In this document: piece by piece, positions 24,400 through 31,507 of the stretch
How the letters are laid out: every line of letters starts with the position of its first letter
How positions within the stretch are numbered: the first letter of the stretch is position 1
IMG/VR virus record: IMGVR_UViG_3300001352_002199
Location: 1 to 59,474 of that record
Length of the DNA: 59,474 nt
Origin: a virus
Direction: 5' to 3' (one strand)
Notes under the pieces: generated by a model
The model's database searches: none
What the model was told of the DNA's origin: nothing
The model's input: only the letters and a program-made list of their open reading frames with translations
Position numbers and translations under genes: made by a program

Positions 24400-25255
24400 A
24401 ATTAAGACACTTTTTGACGGTTTTATAGTCCAACTTGAATGTTGAGCGTATTTTATGAATACTAGCACCTTTGGATCTCATCTCTATGACTTGTGGAGCT
24501 AATCGAGCTATGCGAGCTTGTGACTTTTTTCGCAAAGTAGCTTTCATTTTAGCTACCCTTACACCTTTATAAACTGAGGAAAGATGGAAGCGAGGGCGGG
24601 GTGGAGGGAATTCTTTTGACCAATCAACTTCCACAAATTTTTTTTCCATCAATTTATATAAATATCGAAGTTTAAAACCCATTGACTTCGCAGCTTCAGT
24701 ACGATTGTTATTGTTTAATGATAGATGTAATTGAATTTTTTCTTTTAAAGCTTCACGTTCTGCTTTGGGCCATTCAATCCACTTTCCCTTCCATAGCATG
24801 TAAGGTTTTTCCTCTTTTTTTGCGGTATGAATAGGGCGAATCTTATTACCTTTTTGAAACGCTTTGTTTTTAGCTGGAGGCTTGCCTTTGTTAAATCGAT
24901 TATTGTAACCTTCTGGGCGGGGCTTATGATGCTTAAATAAGTGATTAGCAAAATTAGGGAAAGATGCAGCCTTAATGCATTGCCAATCTTTAATATTTAA
25001 TTTCAACCCACCAATATGAGTATCATGGGCAAACATGAATATCTGCAATGATTTTATTTTGTGCGAAGGATTATCTTCTTTAACTTTTTTTATTAAGATT
25101 TTTTTAGCTAAATCTGCAGACCTGGCTTTAATAATAGTATGATAATCTAATTCGTTGCCATCTCGGCTATGTTCAGTATAGCCAATTTTCCAATACTGGT
25201 CAAATGAGAATTTTGTACGTCGATATTTTAATTGTGAATTATATTTTTTAGGCAT
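24389..25255 (-). CDS. basic DNA-binding protein with two helix-turn-helix motifs
   Basis: 288 residues, very Lys/Arg-rich. Two candidate helix-turn-helix segments: NRTEAAKSMGFKLRYLYKLM (Fis-like) and VIEMRSKGASIHKIRSTFKLDYKTVKKCL (resolvase-like, C-terminal). The first part has YWKIGYTEHSRDGNELDYHTIIKA and may be a separate domain. No HNH or GIY-YIG nuclease core was found, so it could be a regulator or the DNA-binding part of a mobile element. ATG 25255 is 9 bases after a sigma-70 -10 box. Confidence 0.55.
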   Translation of the reverse strand: MPKKYNSQLKYRRTKFSFDQYWKIGYTEHSRDGNELDYHTIIKARSADLAKKILIKKVKEDNPSHKIKSLQIFMFAHDTHIGGLKLNIKDWQCIKAASFPNFANHLFKHHKPRPEGYNNRFNKGKPPAKNKAFQKGNKIRPIHTAKKEEKPYMLWKGKWIEWPKAEREALKEKIQLHLSLNNNNRTEAAKSMGFKLRYLYKLMEKKFVEVDWSKEFPPPRPRFHLSSVYKGVRVAKMKATLRKKSQARIARLAPQVIEMRSKGASIHKIRSTFKLDYKTVKKCLNYGK

Positions 25256-25264
25256 AATTCGTTT

Positions 25265-25293
25265 ATTTTAACACGAGAAGATTAAATAGTCAA
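25265..25293 (-). promoter_or_regulatory. sigma-70-type promoter
   Basis: TTGACT (25288-25293), 17 bases, TAAAAT (25265-25270); the ATG at 25255 lies 9 bases beyond the -10 box, so the transcript would have a leader of 0-3 bases. Confidence 0.75.
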
Positions 25294-25294
25294 G

Positions 25295-25462
25295 CTATTT
25301 CCATTTGCAATAATTAGGATCTTCTCTTCTTTTTCGCCTCATGTATTCGCGTTTTTGGATGCGACGTTTTTCCTTATTATCCTCTTCATACTTTTCTCTA
25401 GCCTTTTTTATGGCTGCTTCACCCTTTGGGGTTTTTTTATATTTTGATTGTCTATCGTCCAC
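25295..25462 (-). CDS. small basic phage protein, GTG start
   Basis: 55 residues from GTG 25462 (VDDRQSKYKKTPKGEAAIKK... REYMRRKRREDPNYCKWK). The Lys/Arg-rich helix and the end YMRRKRxEDPNYCKWK recall small basic proteins of large marine phages, possibly nucleic-acid binding. The GTG lies in a sequence repeated before the gene at 26081-26347. It ends just upstream of a promoter. Confidence 0.6.
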   Translation of the reverse strand: MDDRQSKYKKTPKGEAAIKKAREKYEEDNKEKRRIQKREYMRRKRREDPNYCKWK

Positions 25463-25467
25463 TGTAA
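25453..25467 (-). repeat. repeated start-region sequence, copy 1
   Basis: TTACAGTGGACGATA, identical over 15 bases to 26338-26352; both contain the GTG start codon of a gene. Upstream of each is a similar AAAAATTT...CGG/CGAG stretch. Confidence 0.6.
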
Positions 25468-25493
25468 GTCAAAGTCTTCTCGGAAATTTTTCT

Positions 25494-26075
25494 TTACATA
25501 ACCTGCTCAAATTTCGGTAGAGACTGTATGAGGTGAGATAAGAAAGGAAAGATGTGAGAATCACAACCCTCTAATTTGTCAGAACCAAAAGTAGGCCAAT
25601 TGATATTATACTTAACGTACTTTTTCATTCTAACAGATTGCTTATGCTCTTCATGATTGGCAGGTTTGATGCCCTCCCTGCAAACAGAAACTAAAGTACC
25701 TCCGTTCATATTAATCCATTGAGCTTCATTTTCATACCTCACATCAGTAACAAATACATAATCACCTTCATTTAAATGATGAATAACCCTGGGCTGAACT
25801 TTTTCTATCCAACAATTTTGATTTAAATGGCGGCGAATATGAGTGCCGTACGTGACAAGAAGTGGGCGGATCAACTCTTTATCTTGATCTTCCTCAGTAA
25901 ATGCTGAAATACCAGTATGAGTTGTTAGTAATTCATTTAATTCATTTTTTAATGCATCTGCAAAAGCTATGCGGGCAGAAGAATGTCCTTCTTTAGCTAA
26001 AAAATTAGCAGCACGTTGATAAAAAGTATCTTTGCCTGACCGGGCAAAGCCTGTAATTCCAATTAATTTTTTCAT
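25494..26075 (-). CDS. deoxynucleoside monophosphate kinase
   Basis: 193 residues. LIGITGFARSGKDTFYQRAANFL has the Walker A loop GFARSGKDT (residues 8-16). FADALKNELNELL, IRPLLVTYGTHIRRHLNQNCWIEKV and YVFVTDVRYENEAQWI follow the order of T4 gp1-type dNMP kinases, which phosphorylate dNMPs to dNDPs using ATP. It supports phage DNA synthesis, together with dCMP deaminase and NrdB. Confidence 0.85.
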   Translation of the reverse strand: MKKLIGITGFARSGKDTFYQRAANFLAKEGHSSARIAFADALKNELNELLTTHTGISAFTEEDQDKELIRPLLVTYGTHIRRHLNQNCWIEKVQPRVIHHLNEGDYVFVTDVRYENEAQWINMNGGTLVSVCREGIKPANHEEHKQSVRMKKYVKYNINWPTFGSDKLEGCDSHIFPFLSHLIQSLPKFEQVM

Positions 26076-26080
26076 ATTTT

Positions 26081-26347
26081 TTATTCTAGTTCTATATCTG
26101 ATTCAAAATCTTCATTGCCCTCATTGGACAACTCAACTACTTTTTCTTGGAGAGCTCCAATGATAGTGATAGTATTAATGTCATATTCATCTATATATCT
26201 ATATATAAGGTTCTCTAGATCGAACCTAAAAGAATCCGTTTGTTCGTTGTAGTCTCTGGGGCCAGAGATAAATAAATCATCGTCTTTGGGCATAATATTA
26301 TTATAATTATTAAAAGTATTTTTTTCTAGTAAATGTATATCGTCCAC
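26081..26347 (-). CDS. small acidic hypothetical protein, GTG start
   Basis: 88 residues, acidic (DDDLFISGPRDYNEQTDSFRFDLENLIYRYIDEYD). GTG 26347 is supported by the same TTACAGTGGACGATA context as the GTG-start gene at 25295-25462; an internal ATG at residue 19 (MPKDDDLF) is the alternative. No domain recognised. Confidence 0.55.
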   Translation of the reverse strand: MDDIHLLEKNTFNNYNNIMPKDDDLFISGPRDYNEQTDSFRFDLENLIYRYIDEYDINTITIIGALQEKVVELSNEGNEDFESDIELE

Positions 26348-26352
26348 TGTAA
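26338..26352 (-). repeat. repeated start-region sequence, copy 2
   Basis: Second copy of TTACAGTGGACGATA (first at 25453-25467), again spanning a GTG start codon. It is preceded by AAAAAAATTTTCGGAG. Confidence 0.6.
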
Positions 26353-26380
26353 TTTAATTTTGCTCCGAAAATTTTTTTCG

Positions 26381-27109
26381 CTAATACTGTCTTACGACAT
26401 CTAAAACAGAAGGTTTGAATTTCAAACAAACCGCGCCTCTTCCACCCCACGAATTATTCTCTGGGAGAATTTCTTTGTCGCGAATGTGTTGATTGATTTT
26501 ACTAAAATTTTGAATAGATATATATTGATTATGGCCAACTAATAAGTGGATATAATAATCATTATCTTTAATAGATTGATATTCTGGATTTTTCCCTCCA
26601 CGAAGTGTTAATTTTTGACTACGCAAAAAAGAATTATTAGCTTTAATATGTATATCAATCGGTTTAGATCCTGCGACTACTCGAAGGTCGGGTTTGCGAG
26701 TAATTAGTCTTCCTGGCTTAGTATAAATCTCGCGTTTATTACTGTCAGAATTAAATTCTGAACTAATTATGTTGATTTTGTAATCTGGGTATAGCTTTGA
26801 TAACTTTTTAGCATGTAGAGCTTCTTTCAATGTGCCATTAACTTGATCCGCTAAATAAGTGTGAGGAGAACGCTTGTTTCGATTACCTGTACTACCGAAT
26901 AATCTATTGCAAAGATTTAAAAATCTATCATCAGGCTCCCTGAGTAAAGATATACAAGCAAACCAATCGTAAACCTCAATAGGGGGTCGAGAATTTGGCC
27001 CCTCTTTGATGTCTATATTATCTCTAATCCATTCGCAGATATTACAGCCAAATGACTTTTCAAATTCATCTTTAAACGATTGAAAGTTTTCATGCATAAA
27101 TTTATTCAT
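26381..27109 (-). CDS. candidate type II restriction endonuclease
   Basis: 242 residues, translationally coupled (ATGA overlap at 27106-27109) to a C5 cytosine methyltransferase. RLITRKPDLRVVAGSKPIDIHIKANNSF (around residues 135-162) places Asp141 and Asp152 before a strand ending in HIK156, resembling a PD-(D/E)XK core with a non-standard last motif. No closer family is recognised. Pairing with a methyltransferase is the main reason for the call. It could instead be a methyltransferase accessory protein. Confidence 0.5.
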   Translation of the reverse strand: MNKFMHENFQSFKDEFEKSFGCNICEWIRDNIDIKEGPNSRPPIEVYDWFACISLLREPDDRFLNLCNRLFGSTGNRNKRSPHTYLADQVNGTLKEALHAKKLSKLYPDYKINIISSEFNSDSNKREIYTKPGRLITRKPDLRVVAGSKPIDIHIKANNSFLRSQKLTLRGGKNPEYQSIKDNDYYIHLLVGHNQYISIQNFSKINQHIRDKEILPENNSWGGRGAVCLKFKPSVLDVVRQY

Positions 27110-28443
27110 AATGTAAATTCTAACTGTTTTACTGTTTGTTTAGATGGAGTATTGATGTGTTTTAATTCCGAAAAGATAGCTAATGATACTTTAGGTAAAA
27201 ATAACTCACCTAAAACCTTGCGTATAAAGCTGGGATGATAGTCATAGCCAAACTTACCACTCTTAAATTTAAATTTAGTGTCGTCTGTAATTTCATGAGC
27301 AAAACTATCCAATAAGTCTGGCGGTAATCCACAAACAAGTAATACTTCTCTAATAGTTAAAACTCTAGCGTCAGAAAAAGTACCGTCAGAATTTGATCTT
27401 CCTGGATGCACATTATTCTGGCTGGAGATGGATCCATTAGTCATTGTGACAGTAGGAGCAGGCTTATCCCAAGACATCCTCTTATAAGCCGTAGTGAAAC
27501 CATACACTTCCCGCTTTAAGGAGTGATTTGGAGGTATTTCTGCAAACATTTTTAATTTTCCATCAATACTTTTAGTGGTAATGTTTGCGTTGCCAATATT
27601 TCCATCTTTATCTATAATTACGGGCGGATTGGTGTGCCAACCTACATCGCCATTCTTGATTAAATCTTCAATGGTTTCGTTGGATTCATTTTTTATAATT
27701 TTAGTAGGGTAATGATCTCCTTTATTGAAGTATGCACTTTTACCAGAAGGAGTATTACTCATCCAGTCTATGTGATGGGGATTATGCTTAGAACTGAAGT
27801 GCCATTTAAGGTTAGATGAGGATTGAGCTTCTATACTATCTAAATAACCGATAGAGCTTTCAAGGGTAACAGTTTCATTCTTATCTTTGGGAAATCTCCA
27901 TTCTCCGTTTTTAGATATTAATGTAATTGAGCGCTTTCTCTCTTGTGGAGTATTGAAATATTTTCCATCAACGACTTGAGTGATACATTTAAAACCTTCG
28001 GGAATTACCTCTTCGATATAATCTATGATTTTAATTTGACCATAATCTGGATGATAAATATATGTGTTTGGCATATTGGTTACATTCTCAATCAACATAT
28101 AATTCGCTTCAACAGCTTTAAATACGTCCATAGCATGCACTATGAGTGTGTTTCTGGGGTCGTTGGACTCTTTGGTAGCATTAGCTAGACTCATGCCTTG
28201 ACAGGGTGGGGTAGCTAAAACAATATCTATCGGGCCAACTTCTTTGCATGCATTAATTATTTTTGACTGTACGCTATTGTCTCCAATGTCGCCGCAAATA
28301 ACATTTTGAGCGTCGGGGTAAAGAGTTTTGTAAAAATCAACACGATCCTGCAATAACTCATTAGCAACAACTACATTAAAGTTGTTTTGCTTGAGATAAT
28401 ATTCACCAAAACCCACATTAGAAAATAGAGATAATATATTCAT
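27106..28443 (-). CDS. DNA (cytosine-5) methyltransferase
   Basis: 445 residues. Motif I MNILSLFSNVGFGEYYL, motif IV LATPPCQGMSLANA (catalytic Cys81), motif VI YMLIENVTNMP and motif VIII QERKRSITLIS are in order. AHEI...SFIRKVLGELFLP carries the C-terminal motif X region. SAM-dependent methylation of the C5 of a target cytosine is expected. Its partner gene overlaps at the 3' end by four bases. Target specificity cannot be read from sequence. It might modify phage DNA or be part of a full restriction-modification system. Confidence 0.9.
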   Translation of the reverse strand: MNILSLFSNVGFGEYYLKQNNFNVVVANELLQDRVDFYKTLYPDAQNVICGDIGDNSVQSKIINACKEVGPIDIVLATPPCQGMSLANATKESNDPRNTLIVHAMDVFKAVEANYMLIENVTNMPNTYIYHPDYGQIKIIDYIEEVIPEGFKCITQVVDGKYFNTPQERKRSITLISKNGEWRFPKDKNETVTLESSIGYLDSIEAQSSSNLKWHFSSKHNPHHIDWMSNTPSGKSAYFNKGDHYPTKIIKNESNETIEDLIKNGDVGWHTNPPVIIDKDGNIGNANITTKSIDGKLKMFAEIPPNHSLKREVYGFTTAYKRMSWDKPAPTVTMTNGSISSQNNVHPGRSNSDGTFSDARVLTIREVLLVCGLPPDLLDSFAHEITDDTKFKFKSGKFGYDYHPSFIRKVLGELFLPKVSLAIFSELKHINTPSKQTVKQLEFTL

Positions 28444-28445
28444 AC

Positions 28446-28484
28446 AAAAAAAAGAGGAGAGACGACCATTATAGTCGACTCTCC
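28446..28484 (-). terminator. intrinsic terminator
   Basis: On the minus strand a hairpin of GGAGAG + mismatch + CGAC paired with GTCG + mismatch + CTCTCC, loop of 7, is followed by TCTTTTTTTT. It ends the membrane-protein/barrel unit at 28510-29442. Its loop holds the -10 box of the next promoter. Confidence 0.85.
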
Positions 28485-28496
28485 CCTTAAAGTCAA
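28468..28496 (-). promoter_or_regulatory. sigma-70-type promoter inside the terminator hairpin
   Basis: TTGACT (28491-28496), 17 bases, TATAAT (28468-28473). It drives the methyltransferase at 28443, with a leader of about 17 pyrimidine-rich bases and no Shine-Dalgarno. The -10 box lies in the loop of the terminator. Confidence 0.75.
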
Positions 28497-28509
28497 GAGT
28501 AAATATTAC

Positions 28510-28770
28510 TTACTTACCCTTGGAGCATTGGCCTCCGTCACAATTAAGTTTACCGATCAAAGCTACTACAAGAACCAGAGTCACAAAAGAAGTGAATCCA
28601 GCTCCAGCTCCAACAAATCCAGCAAGCAAAGCTTCGAGATTGCCGATGACGTTAACAGGAGCCGCAGCTCCAAATACAGCTTGAACGACAATAAGTAGAC
28701 CAAGGACACTAAGTAATGTAGCAGCAATACCTTTTACTGCACACGTGATGTTTTCTAATGTTTGTTTCAT
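28510..28770 (-). CDS. small two-helix membrane protein (holin-like topology)
   Basis: 86 residues. Two hydrophobic stretches (IAATLLSVLGLLIVVQAVFGAAA and VGAGAGFTSFVTLVLVVALIG) with a short Ala/Gly-rich linker, and a short C-terminus with two Cys (NCDGGQCSKGK). The topology fits a holin or small membrane factor, but no family is recognised. It is directly upstream of a strong terminator and follows the barrel gene. The codon use of this pair is visibly richer in G and C than its surroundings, suggesting strong expression. Confidence 0.65.
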   Translation of the reverse strand: MKQTLENITCAVKGIAATLLSVLGLLIVVQAVFGAAAPVNVIGNLEALLAGFVGAGAGFTSFVTLVLVVALIGKLNCDGGQCSKGK

Positions 28771-28791
28771 AATTATAATTAGGGGGTTAAG

Positions 28792-29442
28792 TTAAAATTG
28801 GAAGCTTAAAGCTGTACCAAATACAAATTCACGCTCAATATCATCAGAATCAATAAGATCTACAGACAGGCCAAGGTCAACTCCCGCTCCAATTTGACGA
28901 GTCAATCCACCTCCTACAGAATAATAGGTTCTATTGTTAGCTGTAGTTACTTCAGTGTTGCCAACGGAACCACGTACATTCAGAGAGGCAAAGGATAAAT
29001 CAAACGATTCAGAAAGCGAACCTTCAAATGTATATAAATCTTCGTCTACATTACGAAAAGCAGATAAAGTAGGATTACCGAATACATTTACCGATCCTGA
29101 TAGTTCAATTTCAGACAAAGCTTCACCAGCAACATCTTCGAAATGATTAAATCCGCCATAGATAGAAAGCAAACCTTCAGTAAAGTCTGTGCCCAAGCCA
29201 GCAGCAAAACGATAACTATCGACTCCTTCATCAATAGATTGATTGGTGCAAGCATGAAGCTTCGCATCTAATCCAAGTAATGCAGTTTCTAAATCAACTG
29301 CGGCTTGAACAGACTCAAGAGCTTTTTGCTCGCCTCTATAGAAAAAATCAGATGCATATCCAATTTTAGCAGAGTTTCCCGCAAAAGCGGCGTTAGTAAG
29401 AAGGCCTAAGGCCATCAATAGTGATGTTAGTTTTAGTTTCAT
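28792..29442 (-). CDS. outer-membrane beta-barrel (TorF-like putative porin)
   Basis: 216 residues. A Sec signal peptide (MKLKLTSLLMALGLLTNAAFA, cleavage near residue 21) is followed by alternating strands, and the protein ends FGTALSFQF with the terminal aromatic residue used by the barrel-assembly machinery. IGYASDFFYRGEQKALESVQAA resembles the SDYxFRG start of the TorF-family putative porins. In a phage it could alter host envelope permeability or mask receptors. It forms a two-gene unit with the small membrane protein. Confidence 0.75.
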   Translation of the reverse strand: MKLKLTSLLMALGLLTNAAFAGNSAKIGYASDFFYRGEQKALESVQAAVDLETALLGLDAKLHACTNQSIDEGVDSYRFAAGLGTDFTEGLLSIYGGFNHFEDVAGEALSEIELSGSVNVFGNPTLSAFRNVDEDLYTFEGSLSESFDLSFASLNVRGSVGNTEVTTANNRTYYSVGGGLTRQIGAGVDLGLSVDLIDSDDIEREFVFGTALSFQF

Positions 29443-29462
29443 AATAATTTATGGGTTAAAAT

Positions 29463-30128
29463 TTATTTTATTCTCACTTCTTTCCAAGTAACTAGCTTAC
29501 CTTTCACAAGATCTCTAATGTACCTTTGCTTTTTATTAAGCTGGCTATTACCACTCTTGACCTCAATGAAAGTAATTTCATCATCTCCGAAGGATATATA
29601 ATCAATCGGTTTACCAAGGAAAGTACAATTTTCGGGGTCAAAATCAAATTGATCTAAGAAGGGCGCTAGTGTTTCTGCTATATGTCCTAGACGAACTTCA
29701 CTACTTTTCTTTTGAGATGTAACTTTTTTACGGTTTGCAGTCTCTTCGGTTAAGCGTTGTTCTAGATCATTAAGTTCTTTTAAAAGTTTTTGCTCTTTAA
29801 AATCAAGTTCAAGTTTGCGTTCTTTTATTGATTCTTGTTCCCTGTTAAAGCTAGATTGTAATTTATCTATAGTTTGCTTGAAGTAGGATTCGCGTTCTTG
29901 AAATTGTGAGTAATTTTGGGTTAGTTGATTCCTTAGGTCTGTGTTTTGCTTCTCTAATGAATCGGCGTTAGATTGTTTTTCTTTAAGTTGAAAGTTAAGT
30001 TGGTTTTTAAGATTTTCGTTTTCTTTTTGTAATAAGTCTTTATTAGATTGTCGCTCTTTTAATTTAAAAATTGTATAACTTAGGTATATAATAAACCCAA
30101 GTAGGGCGATTTCTAATAAAAAATTCAA
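29463..30128 (-). CDS. membrane-anchored coiled-coil protein with Holliday-junction-nuclease-like domain
   Basis: 221 residues. LLEIALLGFIIYLSYTIFKL is an N-terminal membrane helix. Residues about 20-140 are a long coiled coil (repeated KEKQSN/KENENLKN). The C-terminal 75 residues LGHIAETLAPFLDQF...GKPIDYISF...ITFIEVKSGNSQLNKKQRYIRDLV match the endonuclease family related to archaeal Holliday-junction resolvases (PF10107), with Glu, Asp and ExK in place. The catalytic domain would be held at the membrane. Confidence 0.8.
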   Translation of the reverse strand: MNFLLEIALLGFIIYLSYTIFKLKERQSNKDLLQKENENLKNQLNFQLKEKQSNADSLEKQNTDLRNQLTQNYSQFQERESYFKQTIDKLQSSFNREQESIKERKLELDFKEQKLLKELNDLEQRLTEETANRKKVTSQKKSSEVRLGHIAETLAPFLDQFDFDPENCTFLGKPIDYISFGDDEITFIEVKSGNSQLNKKQRYIRDLVKGKLVTWKEVRIK

Positions 30129-30131
30129 AAC

Positions 30132-30383
30132 TCACTTTTTTGTGATAGATAAAATGCGGTCATGTCGAAACGATCTCATTTGACCCCTAGCAAAACAGAA
30201 GGCTCTGAAGCCTACATTGTCTCTTTTGTCTCGCTTGTTTCCAAAAGAATTATATAAATTAATATTACCTATTTGATAGGTTTTAATTTTATTATGTTCA
30301 TTCTTGTAGACAATATAATATCTACGACAAAACAAACAATCAAATTTAGATTTAAATCGAGATAGTAAACTTTTAATCTTCAC
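30132..30383 (-). CDS. small basic hypothetical protein
   Basis: 83 residues, Arg/Lys-rich (MKIKSLLSRFKSKFDCLFCRRYYIVY, RDKRDNVGFRAFCFARGQMRSFR). No known domain. Between two membrane-associated genes, overlapping the upstream one by 11 bases. Function unknown. Confidence 0.55.
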   Translation of the reverse strand: MKIKSLLSRFKSKFDCLFCRRYYIVYKNEHNKIKTYQIGNINLYNSFGNKRDKRDNVGFRAFCFARGQMRSFRHDRILSITKK

Positions 30384-30588
30384 TTAATAAACCTCTCTCT
30401 TCACATATAGCAACACTATATCCTACTTTGTAGTGGAATGTTTGAGCAAAATAAACGAGAGCCATAATAACATATGGTTGCCAAGTATAAAACCCTAAGC
30501 TGGAAAATAGCAAAAAAGCTACTACTCCAATGGGGCAAAATTTATTTAATGTATAATTTATAATTGAATTTAATTTATTTATATTCAT
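30373..30588 (-). CDS. small membrane protein
   Basis: 71 residues with two hydrophobic stretches (FCPIGVVAFLLFSSLGFYTW and VIMALVYFAQTFHY). No family. The start overlaps the deaminase end by 14 bases. Function unknown. Confidence 0.55.
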   Translation of the reverse strand: MNINKLNSIINYTLNKFCPIGVVAFLLFSSLGFYTWQPYVIMALVYFAQTFHYKVGYSVAICEERGLLSED

Positions 30589-31003
30589 ATTGTTCGACTT
30601 TTATTTTAGCTTGTTTTAATAATTGAATACCTTCGTCACTTCTATAGAAATCTTTATATACTACGCGAGATATACCTGATTGAATGATTAACTTAGCGCA
30701 GCCTAAGCATGGAGAGATGGTGATATACATTGTTGCTCCAACACTAGACTGTGTTGATTTAGCAAGCTTTGTAATAGCGTTACTCTCTGCATGTAAGACT
30801 TCATCTTTAGTTTTAAGATTACTATCATACTCGATTTCGCAAACATTGTCAAACCCTTTCGGTGTTCCGTTATATCCGTCCGATATAATTGCACCATCTT
30901 TAACGATAATACAACCAACTTTCTTACGTTTAGCGTAAGATAATTTAGACCATGTTTTACAAATGTCAAGATATGCTTCATCTAATTTAGATTGTGAAGC
31001 CAT
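30575..31003 (-). CDS. dCMP deaminase
   Basis: 142 residues. The zinc site is HAESNAI (His71, Glu73) and SPCLGCAK (Cys99, Cys102). KVGCIIVKDGAIISDGYNGTPKG is the N-terminal family pattern. It converts dCMP to dUMP for thymidylate synthesis; phage forms are usual in T4-like viruses. The ATG is part of the promoter's own -10 box (TATAATG), so a transcript from that promoter would start inside codon 3 or 4. The ATG is probably served by read-through from upstream. Confidence 0.9.
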   Translation of the reverse strand: MASQSKLDEAYLDICKTWSKLSYAKRKKVGCIIVKDGAIISDGYNGTPKGFDNVCEIEYDSNLKTKDEVLHAESNAITKLAKSTQSSVGATMYITISPCLGCAKLIIQSGISRVVYKDFYRSDEGIQLLKQAKIKVEQYEYK

Positions 31004-31030
31004 TATACGACAAAAAAACTAAACTGTCAA
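31002..31030 (-). promoter_or_regulatory. perfect-consensus sigma-70 promoter overlapping a start codon
   Basis: TTGACA (31025-31030), 17 bases, TATAAT (31002-31007), both boxes at full consensus. The last two bases of the -10 box are the first two of the deaminase ATG. Confidence 0.8.
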
Positions 31031-31033
31031 GAA

Positions 31034-31240
31034 TTAATTTATAGAATCTGGATCCTCTGTTTCCATGATTACCACTTTTTTGGCATCAGGATCTGAGAAA
31101 TTTTTCAAAGAAGCTATTAATCCTTGAGCATGACTTTGAGCTTCACTAATAGTCCAATAGTTTTTAGGCCAAGCTCGGCGCCCATTTCTAGTAACAACAT
31201 AAAATGTTGGCTTACTTTCTTTTCCAATTAATTGATTCAT
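31034..31240 (-). CDS. small conserved phage protein
   Basis: 68 residues (MNQLIGKESKPTFYVVTRNGRRAWPKNYWTISEAQSHAQGLI...). It is like a short WGR/beta-sheet segment plus helix; similar proteins occur in marine phages, from memory. The start overlaps the upstream 50-residue gene by 29 bases in another frame. Function unknown. Confidence 0.6.
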   Translation of the reverse strand: MNQLIGKESKPTFYVVTRNGRRAWPKNYWTISEAQSHAQGLIASLKNFSDPDAKKVVIMETEDPDSIN

Positions 31241-31364
31241 AATTTTTATCGTATTTATTTTTGGAGAAAGGACGAGTTTTATCTCCTTTTCCGTTTTGAT
31301 TAGTTTTTTTAATAGAGCAATTACCTGTTTGACATTTAGGCTTTCGCTTTACTGATGATGCCAT
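31212..31364 (-). CDS. 50-residue hypothetical protein
   Basis: ATG 31364 to TAA 31212 (MASSVKRKPKCQTGNCSIKK ... RPFSKNKYDKNYESINWKRK). Basic, with a CxxxxC pair. It fills what would otherwise be a gap and overlaps both neighbours (16 and 29 bases), typical of this genome. The KYDxNYExIxW ending recalls small phage proteins of unknown role. Confidence 0.55.
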   Translation of the reverse strand: MASSVKRKPKCQTGNCSIKKTNQNGKGDKTRPFSKNKYDKNYESINWKRK

Positions 31365-31507
31365 ATCGATTTATTTAGTTTTATTTGTTTTAGTTTATAG
31401 TACCAATAAAATGGGAGAGCTAAAGAGTAGCCCATTGATAAGATTATAATAAGAGAGCCCGAAAAAGTCCAGAAATTTGTAAAAATTATTTTGAGTGCTT
31501 CTGCCAT
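31349..31507 (-). CDS. 52-residue membrane protein
   Basis: ATG 31507 to TAA 31349 (MAEALKIIFTNFWTFSGSLIIILSMGYSLALPFYWYYK...). A single strongly hydrophobic helix follows a short N-terminus; the C-terminal tail is basic. Its ATG lies in the end of the nuclease-like gene (22-base overlap). It resembles other tiny phage membrane proteins. Function unknown. Confidence 0.6.
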   Translation of the reverse strand: MAEALKIIFTNFWTFSGSLIIILSMGYSLALPFYWYYKLKQIKLNKSIWHHQ

